A stretch of DNA of 64,000 nucleotides, taken from assembly GCF_034351645.1 (NCBI RefSeq), contig NZ_CP133782.1, positions 4,035,001 to 4,099,000 on the forward strand, read 5' to 3'. Made by a program: the position numbers and the translations under genes. Position 1 is the first letter of the stretch. Every line of letters begins with the position of its first letter. Below are positions 40,488 to 49,107 of the stretch, in pieces. The notes under the pieces were generated by a model. That model did not search any database. It worked only from the letters and a program-made list of their open reading frames with translations, and was not told where the DNA came from. The stretch is from Pseudomonas sp. DC1.2 (GTDB lineage Bacteria > Pseudomonadota > Gammaproteobacteria > Pseudomonadales > Pseudomonadaceae).

Positions 40488-41864
40488 TTAAGGTCTGGCC
40501 TCGGTAAAGCTTTGCTCGCGAGCCGCCTCTGGATCTTGAGGCTTGGGGTCAGTTTCGGGATCAGGCTCAACGACAGGCTCTGGATCAGGCACTGGTTCCA
40601 CCGGACTGTGCATCTGCTCATGCACCACCTGCTCATCGACCCGCGGGTCAAGGGCTGCCACTAATGGCGAATTCGACATGCTGTCTGGCATCGCGACGTG
40701 ATGCAGAGGAGCATCGTCCACCTGGTGCAGGTTGGTCACCGCTTTAGGACGAATTCGCCATACCAGCACCAGCGCAAAGAAGCTGAAGAAGGCATACAGC
40801 ATGTGGCTGCCAAACAGTTTCATCAGCACCCCGGCCACCAGCGGGCCGATACTGGCGCCGACGCCGTAAGTCACTAGCAACATCGCGGTCAACGACACTC
40901 GACGATCACCTTCAACGTGGTCATTGGAGAACGCTACCGCCAGCGGATAAAGACAGAACTGCACCAGCGAGCACAGGAAGCCGGCGATGAACAACACCTC
41001 CAGCGGCACCTTGGTCATGATCGCCAGCGGCAGCGCGGCCACTGCGAGAGACAAAGCAAAACAACGGATCAACAACGCCCGGTCATAACGATCAGACAAC
41101 CAACCCAGCGGCCACTGCACCAACAATCCGGCAAAAATGCAGCTACCCATGAACAGACCCACCTGCTCGGTGGTCAGCCCTTGTTGGGAAGCGTACAGCG
41201 GCGCCAGACCGTAGAACGAACCCACGATCAACCCGGCACCTAACACCGTGCTCAACGACTGCGGCACGCGCTTGATGAAGAACCTCGGTTCCATGGGCGC
41301 AGGGTGCAAAGGCGCAGGGTGAATCCGCCGCGTCAGGGCCACCGGCACCAGGCACAGGGCGAAGCACAACGCGACCAGCATCAGCAATTCAAGACCCAAG
41401 GCCGGGTGCATGACCAGAATCAGTTGACCCAACACCAGCCCCAGGTACGAGGCAATCATGTAGCCGCTGAACACCAGCCCACGCTGCTTGGCTTCGGCCT
41501 GCTCGTTGAGCCAGCTTTCGATAACCATGTATTGGCACATCATGCCCAGGCCGACGATCACCCGCAGCACCAGCCAGGCCGGCAACCAATTAATCAACCC
41601 ATGCCCCAGCACCGCAGCGCCAACGATACCGGCACACGTCGCATAGGCCCGGATGTGTCCGACACGGGCAATCAAGCGGTGGCCGATCTTGCCGCCCAGT
41701 ACCAGGCCAAAATAGTTGGCAGCCATCAACGCACCGACCCATAGGCTGTCGACATGGTCGGCCGCCAGGCGCAAGGCCAGGTAAGTACTCAACAAGCCCG
41801 AGCCGATCAACATCATCAGCGAAGCAAAATAAAGCGCTCGAAAGGATTTCCAGATTTGGCGCAT
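40488..41864 (-). CDS. MFS transporter with acidic, proline-rich C-terminal tail
   Basis: A 458-residue major-facilitator protein with 12 predicted helices (about residues 8-395), related to the YcaD branch (LGGKIGHRLIARVGHIRAYA in loop 2-3). A cytosolic tail of about 60 residues follows, dominated by Pro, Glu and Asp with repeated PDPEP/DPET-like units, uncommon in this family. Substrate unknown. Convergent with ycgR; the terminator between them may serve both. Confidence 0.85.
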   Translation of the reverse strand: MRQIWKSFRALYFASLMMLIGSGLLSTYLALRLAADHVDSLWVGALMAANYFGLVLGGKIGHRLIARVGHIRAYATCAGIVGAAVLGHGLINWLPAWLVLRVIVGLGMMCQYMVIESWLNEQAEAKQRGLVFSGYMIASYLGLVLGQLILVMHPALGLELLMLVALCFALCLVPVALTRRIHPAPLHPAPMEPRFFIKRVPQSLSTVLGAGLIVGSFYGLAPLYASQQGLTTEQVGLFMGSCIFAGLLVQWPLGWLSDRYDRALLIRCFALSLAVAALPLAIMTKVPLEVLFIAGFLCSLVQFCLYPLAVAFSNDHVEGDRRVSLTAMLLVTYGVGASIGPLVAGVLMKLFGSHMLYAFFSFFALVLVWRIRPKAVTNLHQVDDAPLHHVAMPDSMSNSPLVAALDPRVDEQVVHEQMHSPVEPVPDPEPVVEPDPETDPKPQDPEAAREQSFTEARP

Positions 41865-41897
41865 CGGCGTTCCGAGCGGCTCCTTGCAGTGAGGATC

Positions 41898-41919
41898 GGG
41901 CTATCGCAGAAGATAGCCC
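41898..41919 (-). terminator. hairpin after the glutamine synthetase-like gene
   Basis: GGGCTATC / GATAGCCC stem with a six-base loop; no T run, so termination is uncertain. Confidence 0.5.
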
Positions 41920-41935
41920 GAAAGACGACGAGTCG

Positions 41936-43279
41936 TCAGGCCTGGGCTGCTAACACACGCCGTTCCCAGGGAGTAATTTCATCAAAGAAGCTGGTCAATT
42001 CCATGGTCTTCGAAGCGATGTAACCTTCGATGAACTCCTTGCCGAACAGTTCCTTGGCCAATTGGCTACGTTTCAGACGCTCAAGAGCCGCGTGTAAGGT
42101 ACATGGCAACGAAAGATTGTCTGGCACTGCGAATTCGCCCTGGATGGCCGCGGTCGGTTCCAGTTCTTTTTCGATACCGTGCAACCCGGCGGCAAGGCTC
42201 GCGGCGATGGCCAGGTAAGGGTTGGCATCGGCCCCCGGCAAGCGGTTCTCGACCCGACGAGCCAACGGCGAACTGGCTGGAATTCGCAAGCCGGCGGCCC
42301 GGTTGTCATGGGACCAGCACGCATTATTCGGCGACGCATACGGGTGGCACAAACGGTGATAGGAGTTCACGTTGGGCGCGAACAAGGCCGTGAAGTCCGC
42401 CATACAGCACTGCTGCCCCCCAATAAAGTGGCGGAAAGTCGCTGTCGGCTGCCCCGCCTCATCGCTGAATACGTTTCGACCGCTGCCGATCTCGATAACG
42501 CTCTGGTGAATGTGCATCGAACTGCCCGGCGTGTGGGCCAGGGGTTTGGCCATGCAAACCACCGTCAAATCATGCTTGAGCGCGACTTCCTTAAGCAGAT
42601 GCTTGAACAGAAACGTCTGGTCGGCCAGCAGCAACGGATCACCGTGCAGCAGGTTGATCTCAAACTGGCTGACGCCCATCTCGTGCATAAAAGTATCGCG
42701 CGGCAAACCGAGAGCCGCCATGCAGTCATAGACTTCACTGAAGAACGGCCGCAAACCGTTATTGGAGCTAACGCTGAACGCCGAATGACCGTCCTCGCGG
42801 CGCCCGTCCAAGCCCACGGGCGGCAGAAACGATTGAGTTGGGTCGGTGTTGGGCGCAAACACGAAGAACTCCAGCTCGGTCGCCACCACAGGTGCCAGAC
42901 CACGAGCGGCGTACCGCGCAATCACAGCCTTGAGTTGACCCCGGGTCGACAGCCGGGAGCTTTCCCCGGTGAACTCATCCGCATCACAAATAGCAAAAGC
43001 CCGAGCCTTCTCGCTCCAGGGCAATCTGTGGATCTGTGCAGGGTCGGCAACCAGCGCCAGGTCACCGTCATCGCTGCCATAAAACCGCGCTGGCGGATAT
43101 CCGCCCATGATGCATTGCAGCAATACTCCCCGCGCCATCTGCAACCGCCGGCCTTCGAGGAAACCTTCGGCGGTCATCACCTTGCCCCGCGGTACGCCAT
43201 TCAAATCCGGTGTGACACATTCAATCTCATCAATGCCCGTCAATCGCTGCTCGAGTGAGCGCTGGCCATCGGTTGTCAT
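41936..43279 (-). CDS. glutamine synthetase family protein (glutamyl-polyamine type)
   Basis: A 447-residue GS-fold ligase. Visible are the N-terminal beta-grasp (TPDLNGVPRGK), metal-ligand ATELEFFVF, MGVSQFEINLLHGDP, the ATP segment SSMHIHQSV and catalytic CWSHDNRAAGLRIP/ENRLPGADANPYLA. It lacks the adenylylation-loop context of GlnA and resembles PuuA/SpuI-type enzymes that glutamylate putrescine or related amines. Single gene between an MFS gene and a signalling pair; no polyamine catabolic genes are adjacent, so the substrate is open. Confidence 0.85.
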   Translation of the reverse strand: MTTDGQRSLEQRLTGIDEIECVTPDLNGVPRGKVMTAEGFLEGRRLQMARGVLLQCIMGGYPPARFYGSDDGDLALVADPAQIHRLPWSEKARAFAICDADEFTGESSRLSTRGQLKAVIARYAARGLAPVVATELEFFVFAPNTDPTQSFLPPVGLDGRREDGHSAFSVSSNNGLRPFFSEVYDCMAALGLPRDTFMHEMGVSQFEINLLHGDPLLLADQTFLFKHLLKEVALKHDLTVVCMAKPLAHTPGSSMHIHQSVIEIGSGRNVFSDEAGQPTATFRHFIGGQQCCMADFTALFAPNVNSYHRLCHPYASPNNACWSHDNRAAGLRIPASSPLARRVENRLPGADANPYLAIAASLAAGLHGIEKELEPTAAIQGEFAVPDNLSLPCTLHAALERLKRSQLAKELFGKEFIEGYIASKTMELTSFFDEITPWERRVLAAQA

Positions 43280-43373
43280 GACTCAATCCTTGTTGTGCGA
43301 GCCGCGAACGGCAACCCGTACAAAATAGGCTCCGGCTGTTCGGAATATCAAGCAGCGGCCAACAAAAAGAACA

Positions 43374-44063
43374 TCAAGGCAAGTAAAGACTGAACACGCC
43401 GCCACCCAACGGGCCGCCGTTGCTGATTCGGGTATAGCCGCCAACACCGTTGCGTTGATGCAATGCGGCAATCCGCCCCGCGAAGTACAAGCCCAAACCG
43501 GTGCTGCCGGTACTTTGATTAATGCCCTGCACATAATCGGCCTGACGCTCGATCATCTGCGGCGGATACCCTTCGCCGTCGTCGTTGACGGTCAACACCA
43601 GTTGCCCGGCCTCGTCGCTGACCGTGATCAACAGTGACTCACGGGCATAACGAATGGCGTTGTTGATGCAGTTGGAAAGCACCGAGGCAATCAGCTCACG
43701 ATCAAAGAAACCCAGCGGGCTCAAAGGGTCAACTTCATAGGTCGCCATGATGCCGCGGCTGGCGAACACTTCCTGATGAGAAGCCAGTTGCGCCTCAATG
43801 AAGTCATCCAGCTCATGGTAGGCCGGCTGCAACGGCATCTGGTTGACGCCGAGTTTGTACAACCCCAGCAACTGCACCAGCATGCCGTTGAGGCGAGCGA
43901 ATTCGAAATCGATGACGCCCTGCTCCGGGGTCTGCCGCTGGTCGGGCAAGCGCGCCAGCCATTGGCTGTGAGCCTGCATCAGCAGCGTCAGAGAGTTCTT
44001 CATGTCATGTACGGTGGAGGCAATCACCGTGGAGAAATCGAGTGCCTGTTCGCTGTCGCTCAT
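43374..44063 (-). CDS. soluble sensor histidine kinase
   Basis: A 229-residue kinase with no membrane segment or extra sensor domain: HisKA-like STVIASTVHDMKNSLTLL (candidate phospho-His in VHDMKN, about residue 19), N box LSNCINNAIRYA, G1 VNDDGEGYP and G2 STGLGLYFAGRIA. It begins inside the last codons of the TPR response-regulator gene (ATGA overlap), so both are made together. How it senses input is unclear; it may work through its coupled regulator. Confidence 0.85.
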   Translation of the reverse strand: MSDSEQALDFSTVIASTVHDMKNSLTLLMQAHSQWLARLPDQRQTPEQGVIDFEFARLNGMLVQLLGLYKLGVNQMPLQPAYHELDDFIEAQLASHQEVFASRGIMATYEVDPLSPLGFFDRELIASVLSNCINNAIRYARESLLITVSDEAGQLVLTVNDDGEGYPPQMIERQADYVQGINQSTGSTGLGLYFAGRIAALHQRNGVGGYTRISNGGPLGGGVFSLYLP

Positions 44064-45664
44064 TCGCCAAACGCCTTGCTACGCAGTTTTTGATACCGGG
44101 CATGACGCGCGTCGGTATCGGGCATCAGGCCAACCGTTTTCAGGCACGCCCGACATTCTTCAAGTTCCGCCGAGGGCACGCTGGTGTCGGTGCCATGCAG
44201 CAATGATTGCGCCATGTTCAACGCGATACTGATGTTCTTCGGTTGCAAAGCCAGGGCTTTGCGAAACACATCCCTGGCCTCCACCAGATTGCCGGTCTTG
44301 TACACGCGAACACCCTGGCGGTTAAGGTCCGCCGCCGCATTGCCGGCGTTGAGAATTGTCGGGTCGTCGGTCAACTTGGCGATGCCCTGCATCACCACCG
44401 GATCATCGCCATAAATTTCCGCGCAGTTTTTCAGCATCGAAGCACCGGCAGCTTCCTGCCCCAGCATTTGCAACTGCTTGGCCACCAGCAGCGCCGCTTC
44501 GGCACTCATGAACTGTTCCATGCCATCGAGGCGCGCCATCGCCTGTTCGGTCAATTTCTCGGCGGTCTCGGCATCGTTGAGCAACAGGCTGGTGGCCTTC
44601 ATCAGCCGCGCACGAACCTGCAAACCAGGATCAGCGAGATTTTCCTTAGCCACCGCGCTCAGTGTCGTGTTGATTTCCAGTCGAGTGCGGTTATCAAGGC
44701 CCTTGTCGCTGCCTTTGCTGATCAAGGCGTGAGCCAGGCCCAGGTTGCTTTCCGCATCCTTAAAACGAGATTGCGCGCCTTGGGACACGGCTTGCCGATA
44801 GGCCTTAGAGGCCGTTTCAAAATCTTCGTTGGTCATTGCCAACTTGCCCAGCAGCGCTTGCCGACGAACCGCCAGCGGCGAGAGCCGAATAGCCTCCTCC
44901 AACACCCGCTGTGCGCCCTTGGTATCGCCCTCGGCCACTAACGTATCCGCCAGGCCGTCATACAGCGCCGGCATCATCGGGAACACTTTCAGGGCTTTTT
45001 CATAGACGTCTTTGGCCTGAGCCACCTGACCACGCTTGAACAGCAACTTGCCAAGACCAGCGAACGCCCAGGGCAACGGGCGGTCGACGATGATGCCGTC
45101 GTAAAGCCGCTCAAGCGCTTCGATTTGATTCAAATCACGCAGCGCATCGGCACGGTAGCGCAGGCATAACGGCGAGTAGCGCACGTCTTGTTTGCAAAGG
45201 GCGATACAGGCATTGAGCACCTCAACCGGTTTACCTCGGTCAAGCGCCTGCAGGATTGGCTTGAGCAACGTCTTGCGTTGCACCAGTCGCTCAAGCCGCT
45301 GCGCCAGGCCTGAGCGGTTAAAGGGTTTGGTCAGGTACGCATCCGGCTCGTGCTCCAGGGCGCTGAGCACCATGGCCTGGCTGGTTTCGGCGGTGACCAT
45401 GACAAACACACTTTCATGGCTGATCAATTTCTCGACCATCAGGTCTTCAAGTACCTGCTGACCATTCTTCTTACCGTCTCCCAGGTGGAAGTCCTGCAGG
45501 ATGAAATCATAGGATTTCTGCCCACACATGCGCAGCGCCTGCTCACCGGTGTCAGCAGTATCAACATCCTTGACGCCCAGCTCCCGCAGCATGGACCTGA
45601 CGGAACTGCGGAAATCCGAGAAATCATCGACGATCAAAAAACGCTTTTGGTGATACGACAGCAT
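44060..45664 (-). CDS. response regulator with TPR domain
   Basis: A 534-residue protein: N-terminal receiver (about 8-130; Asp in FILQDFHLGDGKK, partner DD in LIVDDFSDF) followed by about 370 residues of tetratricopeptide-like helices (for example PWAFAGLGKLLFKRGQVAQAKDVYEKAL and VYKTGNLVEARDVFRKALALQPKN). No DNA-binding or enzymatic output domain is seen, so output is probably by protein-protein contact. First gene of a two-gene unit with the soluble kinase. Relatives occur widely in Pseudomonas without a settled function. Confidence 0.87.
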   Translation of the reverse strand: MLSYHQKRFLIVDDFSDFRSSVRSMLRELGVKDVDTADTGEQALRMCGQKSYDFILQDFHLGDGKKNGQQVLEDLMVEKLISHESVFVMVTAETSQAMVLSALEHEPDAYLTKPFNRSGLAQRLERLVQRKTLLKPILQALDRGKPVEVLNACIALCKQDVRYSPLCLRYRADALRDLNQIEALERLYDGIIVDRPLPWAFAGLGKLLFKRGQVAQAKDVYEKALKVFPMMPALYDGLADTLVAEGDTKGAQRVLEEAIRLSPLAVRRQALLGKLAMTNEDFETASKAYRQAVSQGAQSRFKDAESNLGLAHALISKGSDKGLDNRTRLEINTTLSAVAKENLADPGLQVRARLMKATSLLLNDAETAEKLTEQAMARLDGMEQFMSAEAALLVAKQLQMLGQEAAGASMLKNCAEIYGDDPVVMQGIAKLTDDPTILNAGNAAADLNRQGVRVYKTGNLVEARDVFRKALALQPKNISIALNMAQSLLHGTDTSVPSAELEECRACLKTVGLMPDTDARHARYQKLRSKAFGE

Positions 45665-46061
45665 CGAAGATTTCCAGGCAATTTAAGAAGAACCCAAAGG
45701 CAATACACGGAGAAACACAGCGTCGCGGTCCCCTTGCGGGGCGCAGATGATAGCTGGGGGCCATCGGCTATCAAGCGAATTCTCGTCAATTCGTCAGGAT
45801 ATTTACCGTTATCACGAACAACGATCACGACAGCTATTCGGGTTATCGGCCAGAGGACGTATTCCCTTGAAGCCGCTGGAGCGCAATCGTGTCATCCGGG
45901 CATGAGTTGAACGAGCCCCATGAAAGACAGGACACCGTTTCCCCCTTACGATAAGACAGCCTTTCAGACGTAGAAAAGAACAAGGTTCACTAAGCCATCC
46001 TGGAATCTTCGAGCCGTGATAACGCGAAATTCACGACCGGCACAAAAAAAATGTTGATCAT
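45665..46061. other. core/accessory boundary, no gene recognised
   Basis: About 400 bases upstream of the TPR regulator. Composition becomes more AT-rich after about 45900 and short stretches look unrelated to the flanks. No RNA gene, repeat or promoter can be named with confidence. The left junction of the accessory stretch probably lies here. Confidence 0.45.
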
Positions 46062-46346
46062 GGGCAAGCTTCGTGTGCTCGTGACTGCGGCTCTAGCAAC
46101 TATCAAATATTGAATGCTGACAACAAACCCAAAGAAGCAGCTCGCCAAGGCATCATCGTCGGTGCTGGTGCGGTCGGCGGTATTCTTGCGGGGATGGGGG
46201 TTAGCGCATTGTGCGGCCCAGGCGCCCCCATTTGTGCAATAGCAGTTGTCTTAGCAGGGACAATCGCCGGTGGTGTCGCAGGCGAAGCGGTGGCGAGCTC
46301 ACTGGACGAAGAGTTAGAGGAGCTCACACATTGGGACATCTTTTGA
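46062..46346 (+). pseudogene. C-terminal remnant of a glycine-zipper toxin-like protein
   Basis: The frame is open from 46023 to TGA at 46346 and has no good start; a TTG at 46110 is the nearest candidate. It reads SNYQILNADNKPKEAARQG, then a long Gly/Ala-rich membrane hairpin (IIVGAGAVGGILAGMGV ... AIAVVLAGTIAGGVAGEAVA), then the acidic end LDEELEELTHWDIF. This looks like the C-terminal membrane-inserting end of a larger effector whose upstream part is lost. The stop codon overlaps the start of the next gene (TTGA), as toxin-immunity pairs often do. Toxin assignment is inference. Confidence 0.55.
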
Positions 46347-46687
46347 CTGAACCACTACTGACAAAAGTCAGAGCTGCTCTTTCCGAGCCATTCAATGATT
46401 TTCCCGTCGAATATGACTATTTGGCGAATAAGGTGAGAGGCGTCGACCCTGAAATACTTTACACAATCCTCTATTCAGAGGTCGCGCCAGTGTGCTTCAC
46501 CAATCTCGTGGCAGCTGTGCCTCCGGTATGGACGGGGTTCGACCCCGACATACTCAGAGAATCGATAGAAGAAAGGCTAGCAGCGAGAGAGCGTAACTGG
46601 TTTCGTCGGCAGTTCGATAAAGTGCTTGTTCGCTGGCTGCAATACAACTACGCCTACATCTGGAAGGAAATCGCCAGCAGGCTTTGA
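46343..46687 (+). CDS. probable immunity protein
   Basis: A 114-residue protein started by TTG at 46343, overlapping the upstream stop codon in TTGA; no ATG fits the conserved part. It reads LYSEVAPVCFTNLVAAVPPVW and GFDPDILRESI, a pattern I associate with small DUF7079-like proteins (EVxPV..NL....W.GFD), then an Arg-rich helix ending NYAYIWKEIASRL. Size, coupling to a membrane-active remnant and lack of a signal peptide fit an inner-membrane-associated or cytosolic immunity protein. Function inferred only. Confidence 0.6.
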   Translation: MTEPLLTKVRAALSEPFNDFPVEYDYLANKVRGVDPEILYTILYSEVAPVCFTNLVAAVPPVWTGFDPDILRESIEERLAARERNWFRRQFDKVLVRWLQYNYAYIWKEIASRL

Positions 46688-46759
46688 ACCCGAACGCCCA
46701 ATGGACTAGTGACTCGCTGAACGAATAACCGATTATTACGCAAAGGAGGGGCATTGCTG

Positions 46760-47449
46760 ATGTCATTCAAGTGGGCAACAGAGTGGACTCGATCTGACGC
46801 GATCGCGGGGCTTGCCTTGGTACTTGCAGCGGCAGCGGCCGGCATTGCATACCAGGCTGAAAGTCGCGCGGAAAAAGCGGAACGGCGGGAGGCTGAGGCC
46901 GTTGCTATCGCTATTGGTGGCAAGGTGCGATCGATCGCCAATAGCGCTGAACTCTCTGCTCAATTTATGCAGGGATTCCTGGACCACAAGGTAGCTAACC
47001 CCAAAGACCATGCTCAGATGGATGACTACATCATAGGGTTTGCCGTAAACCTTGAACTTCCAGAGTTAGTGCTCTCTCCCGAACAGATCACCGCGCTGGC
47101 TCATACCGACAGTAACGTGGCTGGACTACTCACAGCCTGCGCTGACCTACGCATGGGGATACAGGCGGATACTAAAAAACTCACTGATGCGCGCCCTAGC
47201 CAATTGACAGATACACAGCTCTCGGCCGCCCAGATAATGCCCTACCGCTTGCGCGAAATGGGGAAAGCTTGCAAGGCATCGCTGGATGCGCTCGCAGTCC
47301 TTGTGTCAGATCTGCCCAAAATTCTGGGCCCAATTCCTGGCACTGTAGGTGAGATGATGGAGGCTGAAACGGCCGCACTTAGAGCTCGGGAACACGGTTT
47401 CTATATGAAGTTTCTCACTAGCGAAGCCAAGAGCTCCAGCCAAAACTAA
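46760..47449 (+). CDS. single-span membrane hypothetical protein
   Basis: A 229-residue protein (MSFKWATEWTRSDA...) with one N-terminal membrane helix (AGLALVLAAAAAGIAY, about 12-27) followed by a charged coiled segment (ESRAEKAERREAEAVA) and a soluble helical domain. AAGGAGG lies 11 bases before the ATG; a TTG two codons earlier is closer to it. No family recognised. It lies just downstream of the immunity-like gene and could belong to the same accessory set. Confidence 0.65.
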   Translation: MSFKWATEWTRSDAIAGLALVLAAAAAGIAYQAESRAEKAERREAEAVAIAIGGKVRSIANSAELSAQFMQGFLDHKVANPKDHAQMDDYIIGFAVNLELPELVLSPEQITALAHTDSNVAGLLTACADLRMGIQADTKKLTDARPSQLTDTQLSAAQIMPYRLREMGKACKASLDALAVLVSDLPKILGPIPGTVGEMMEAETAALRAREHGFYMKFLTSEAKSSSQN

Positions 47450-47959
47450 AACGCTGACGGTTCACGGCACATCCATTTGCGCCTCATTAGGAGGCTTGGA
47501 AGTATCTACGAAACCATATGTGATGCCTACAACACCAGGGGCGATTCACTTCTCCCACCCAGCCCCACCTCCCCCGGATAAATCCCGCTCCAGAAGCGGG
47601 TCCAACCTAGCCTACAACGGGTTTCAAATCAGCCTCGGCGCTCTGGAAAGATGCCCCTGAATTGTGAGCTAGTGGAGCGACGAATCACGGGTGCTGACGA
47701 AAGCTGTCGAGCAAAGTAGTAGTTTCTCGCGCGGGAGATCGCGCTTTGATTGATGGTCGCCACTTCATCGCTGCTCAGCACGCAATCAGGCACGCCGGCA
47801 ACGACCGCCAAGCCAACGAACCAAACCGGGAGTATTGGCGTATTACAAAGCCTGTAGGCCATGGTTCGATTCTGTCTCTGGCACCACTAATTGATTTCAG
47901 GCGGTGCCAAAAACCACTCGAAAGTCCACAAGAAGCCTGAGATCGATACGCTGCCCAGG
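47450..47959. other. degenerate intergenic stretch
   Basis: About 510 bases without a convincing gene. It contains a CCCGCT / AGCGGG hairpin near 47585-47600, a tRNA-3'-end-like string GGTTCGATTC...CTGGCACCA at about 47863-47886, and TGGCACC / GGTGCCA arms spaced 17 bases apart followed by AAAA (47880-47915). A minus-strand frame of 77 codons (47629-47862) lacks support. Confidence 0.4.
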
Positions 47960-48500
47960 TGTGTTGCCGCTGACCGAAAACTGACCCAGTAAAGGCTGTT
48001 CTGCCGACTGAAAACTGACCCAGGTGTTCAACTGCTTCTGCTCACTTTTTGAGCAGGAGAACACAGGATGATCAGCATGGAAATGTTGGGGAAAATCCGG
48101 CGGATGTACTTCCGCGACAAGCTCTCGCTGCATCAGATAGCCAAGCGTACCGGGCTTTCTAGAAACACCATCCGAAAATGGGTCAGAGCGCCCGAAGCCA
48201 CTCAGCCGGCGTACCAACGGTGCGCAACCTTCAACAAACTCAGCCCTTTCCACGAGACGCTGGAACAGGCGCTCAAGGCCGATTCGTTCCGGCCAAAACA
48301 CAACCGCAGGAGCGCCAAAGCGCTTTTCGAGCAGATCAAGGCCGAGGGTTACGACGGCGGCTACAGCCAGCTCACGGCGTTTGTGCGCTCTTGGCGAGGG
48401 GAGCAAGGCAAGTCTTTACGCGCTTTTGTACCGCTGACGTTTGCCCTCGGCGAGGCGTTTCAATTTGACTGGAGCGAAGAGAGTCTGCTGATCGGTGGCC
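47960..48500 (+). mobile_element. IS21-family remnant (left end and istA 5' part)
   Basis: Two direct 18-mers GAC(C/T)GAAAACTGACCCAG at 47972-47989 and 48006-48023 mark the repeated left end of an IS21-type element; the istA frame starts at 48068. Coding similarity to IstA stops at about 48500 after the first catalytic Asp region, and no istB or right end follows. Confidence 0.75.
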
Positions 48501-49063
48501 GCGCCCGGAAATCGCTCGAGCAGTTCACCAGCGATCACAACAAGGTCATTGCCAGTGTGTACCTGGAGAATGCCAGCGGTGCGACCGCAGACCGGCCTGA
48601 GCTACTGCGTCTGCTCAAGGATGCGCGCAAGGGTGACGTGTTGTTGGTGGAGTCGATAGACCGCCTCTCACGCCTTCCTGTAGAAGACTGGCAGAAGCTC
48701 AAGGCTGCGATTGATTCCAAGGGGCTGCGCATCGTCGCGCTCGACCTGCCAACAAGCCACCAGGGCATGCAGGACACCAAAGGTGACGAGTTCACCGGGC
48801 GGATGCTCGGCGCCATTAACTCGATGCTGGTGGAGATGATGGCCGCCATTGCCCGCAAGGATTACGAGCAGCGCCGCGAGCGCCAGGCCCAGGGTATCGA
48901 GAAGGCTAAGGCGGCCGGTAAGTACCAGGGGCGCCCGGTAGATGCGGACCTGCATAAGCGCGTGACCGAACTGCTCGGCGCCGGCCTCGGCATTCGCGCA
49001 ACAGCTCGGCACGCAAACTGCTCCACCACCACTGTTCTCAGAATTAGGGATTTGGTCGCCTAG
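48068..49063 (+). CDS. chimera of IS21 transposase N-terminus and serine recombinase
   Basis: A 331-residue open frame joining two unrelated genes. Residues 1-144 are the IstA start: helix-turn-helix LSLHQIAKRTGLSRNTIRKWV and the first part of the DDE domain, ending QFDWSEESLLIGG. From residue 145 (RARKSLEQF) it is a Tn3-type resolvase: VLLVESIDRLSRLP, FTGRMLGAINSMLVEMMAAIARKDYEQRRE and a C-terminal HTH (IRATARHANCSTTTVLRI). The resolvase N-terminal strand with the catalytic Ser is gone and IstA lacks its later catalytic residues, so neither enzyme can be active. The frame remains open across the joint; it could at most bind DNA. Confidence 0.85.
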   Translation: MISMEMLGKIRRMYFRDKLSLHQIAKRTGLSRNTIRKWVRAPEATQPAYQRCATFNKLSPFHETLEQALKADSFRPKHNRRSAKALFEQIKAEGYDGGYSQLTAFVRSWRGEQGKSLRAFVPLTFALGEAFQFDWSEESLLIGGRARKSLEQFTSDHNKVIASVYLENASGATADRPELLRLLKDARKGDVLLVESIDRLSRLPVEDWQKLKAAIDSKGLRIVALDLPTSHQGMQDTKGDEFTGRMLGAINSMLVEMMAAIARKDYEQRRERQAQGIEKAKAAGKYQGRPVDADLHKRVTELLGAGLGIRATARHANCSTTTVLRIRDLVA

Positions 49064-49107
49064 CTCAACTCTGAGAGCCCTGAACACTACAAACGGATGG
49101 ATCTGGT

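Noticed and set aside
43092..43105. Third copy of the palindrome GGCGGATATCCGCC, inside the glutamine synthetase-like gene
   Set aside because: It encodes Gly-Gly-Tyr-Pro-Pro in a conserved place and is far from any promoter; probably coincidence.
47629..47862. 77-codon minus-strand frame in the accessory stretch
   Set aside because: No ribosome site, no family, lies in a degenerate intergenic region.
47861..47890. tRNA gene ending CTGGCACCA
   Set aside because: No cloverleaf upstream; the T loop is one base out of register with the CCA end. Kept only as a possible attachment-site trace.
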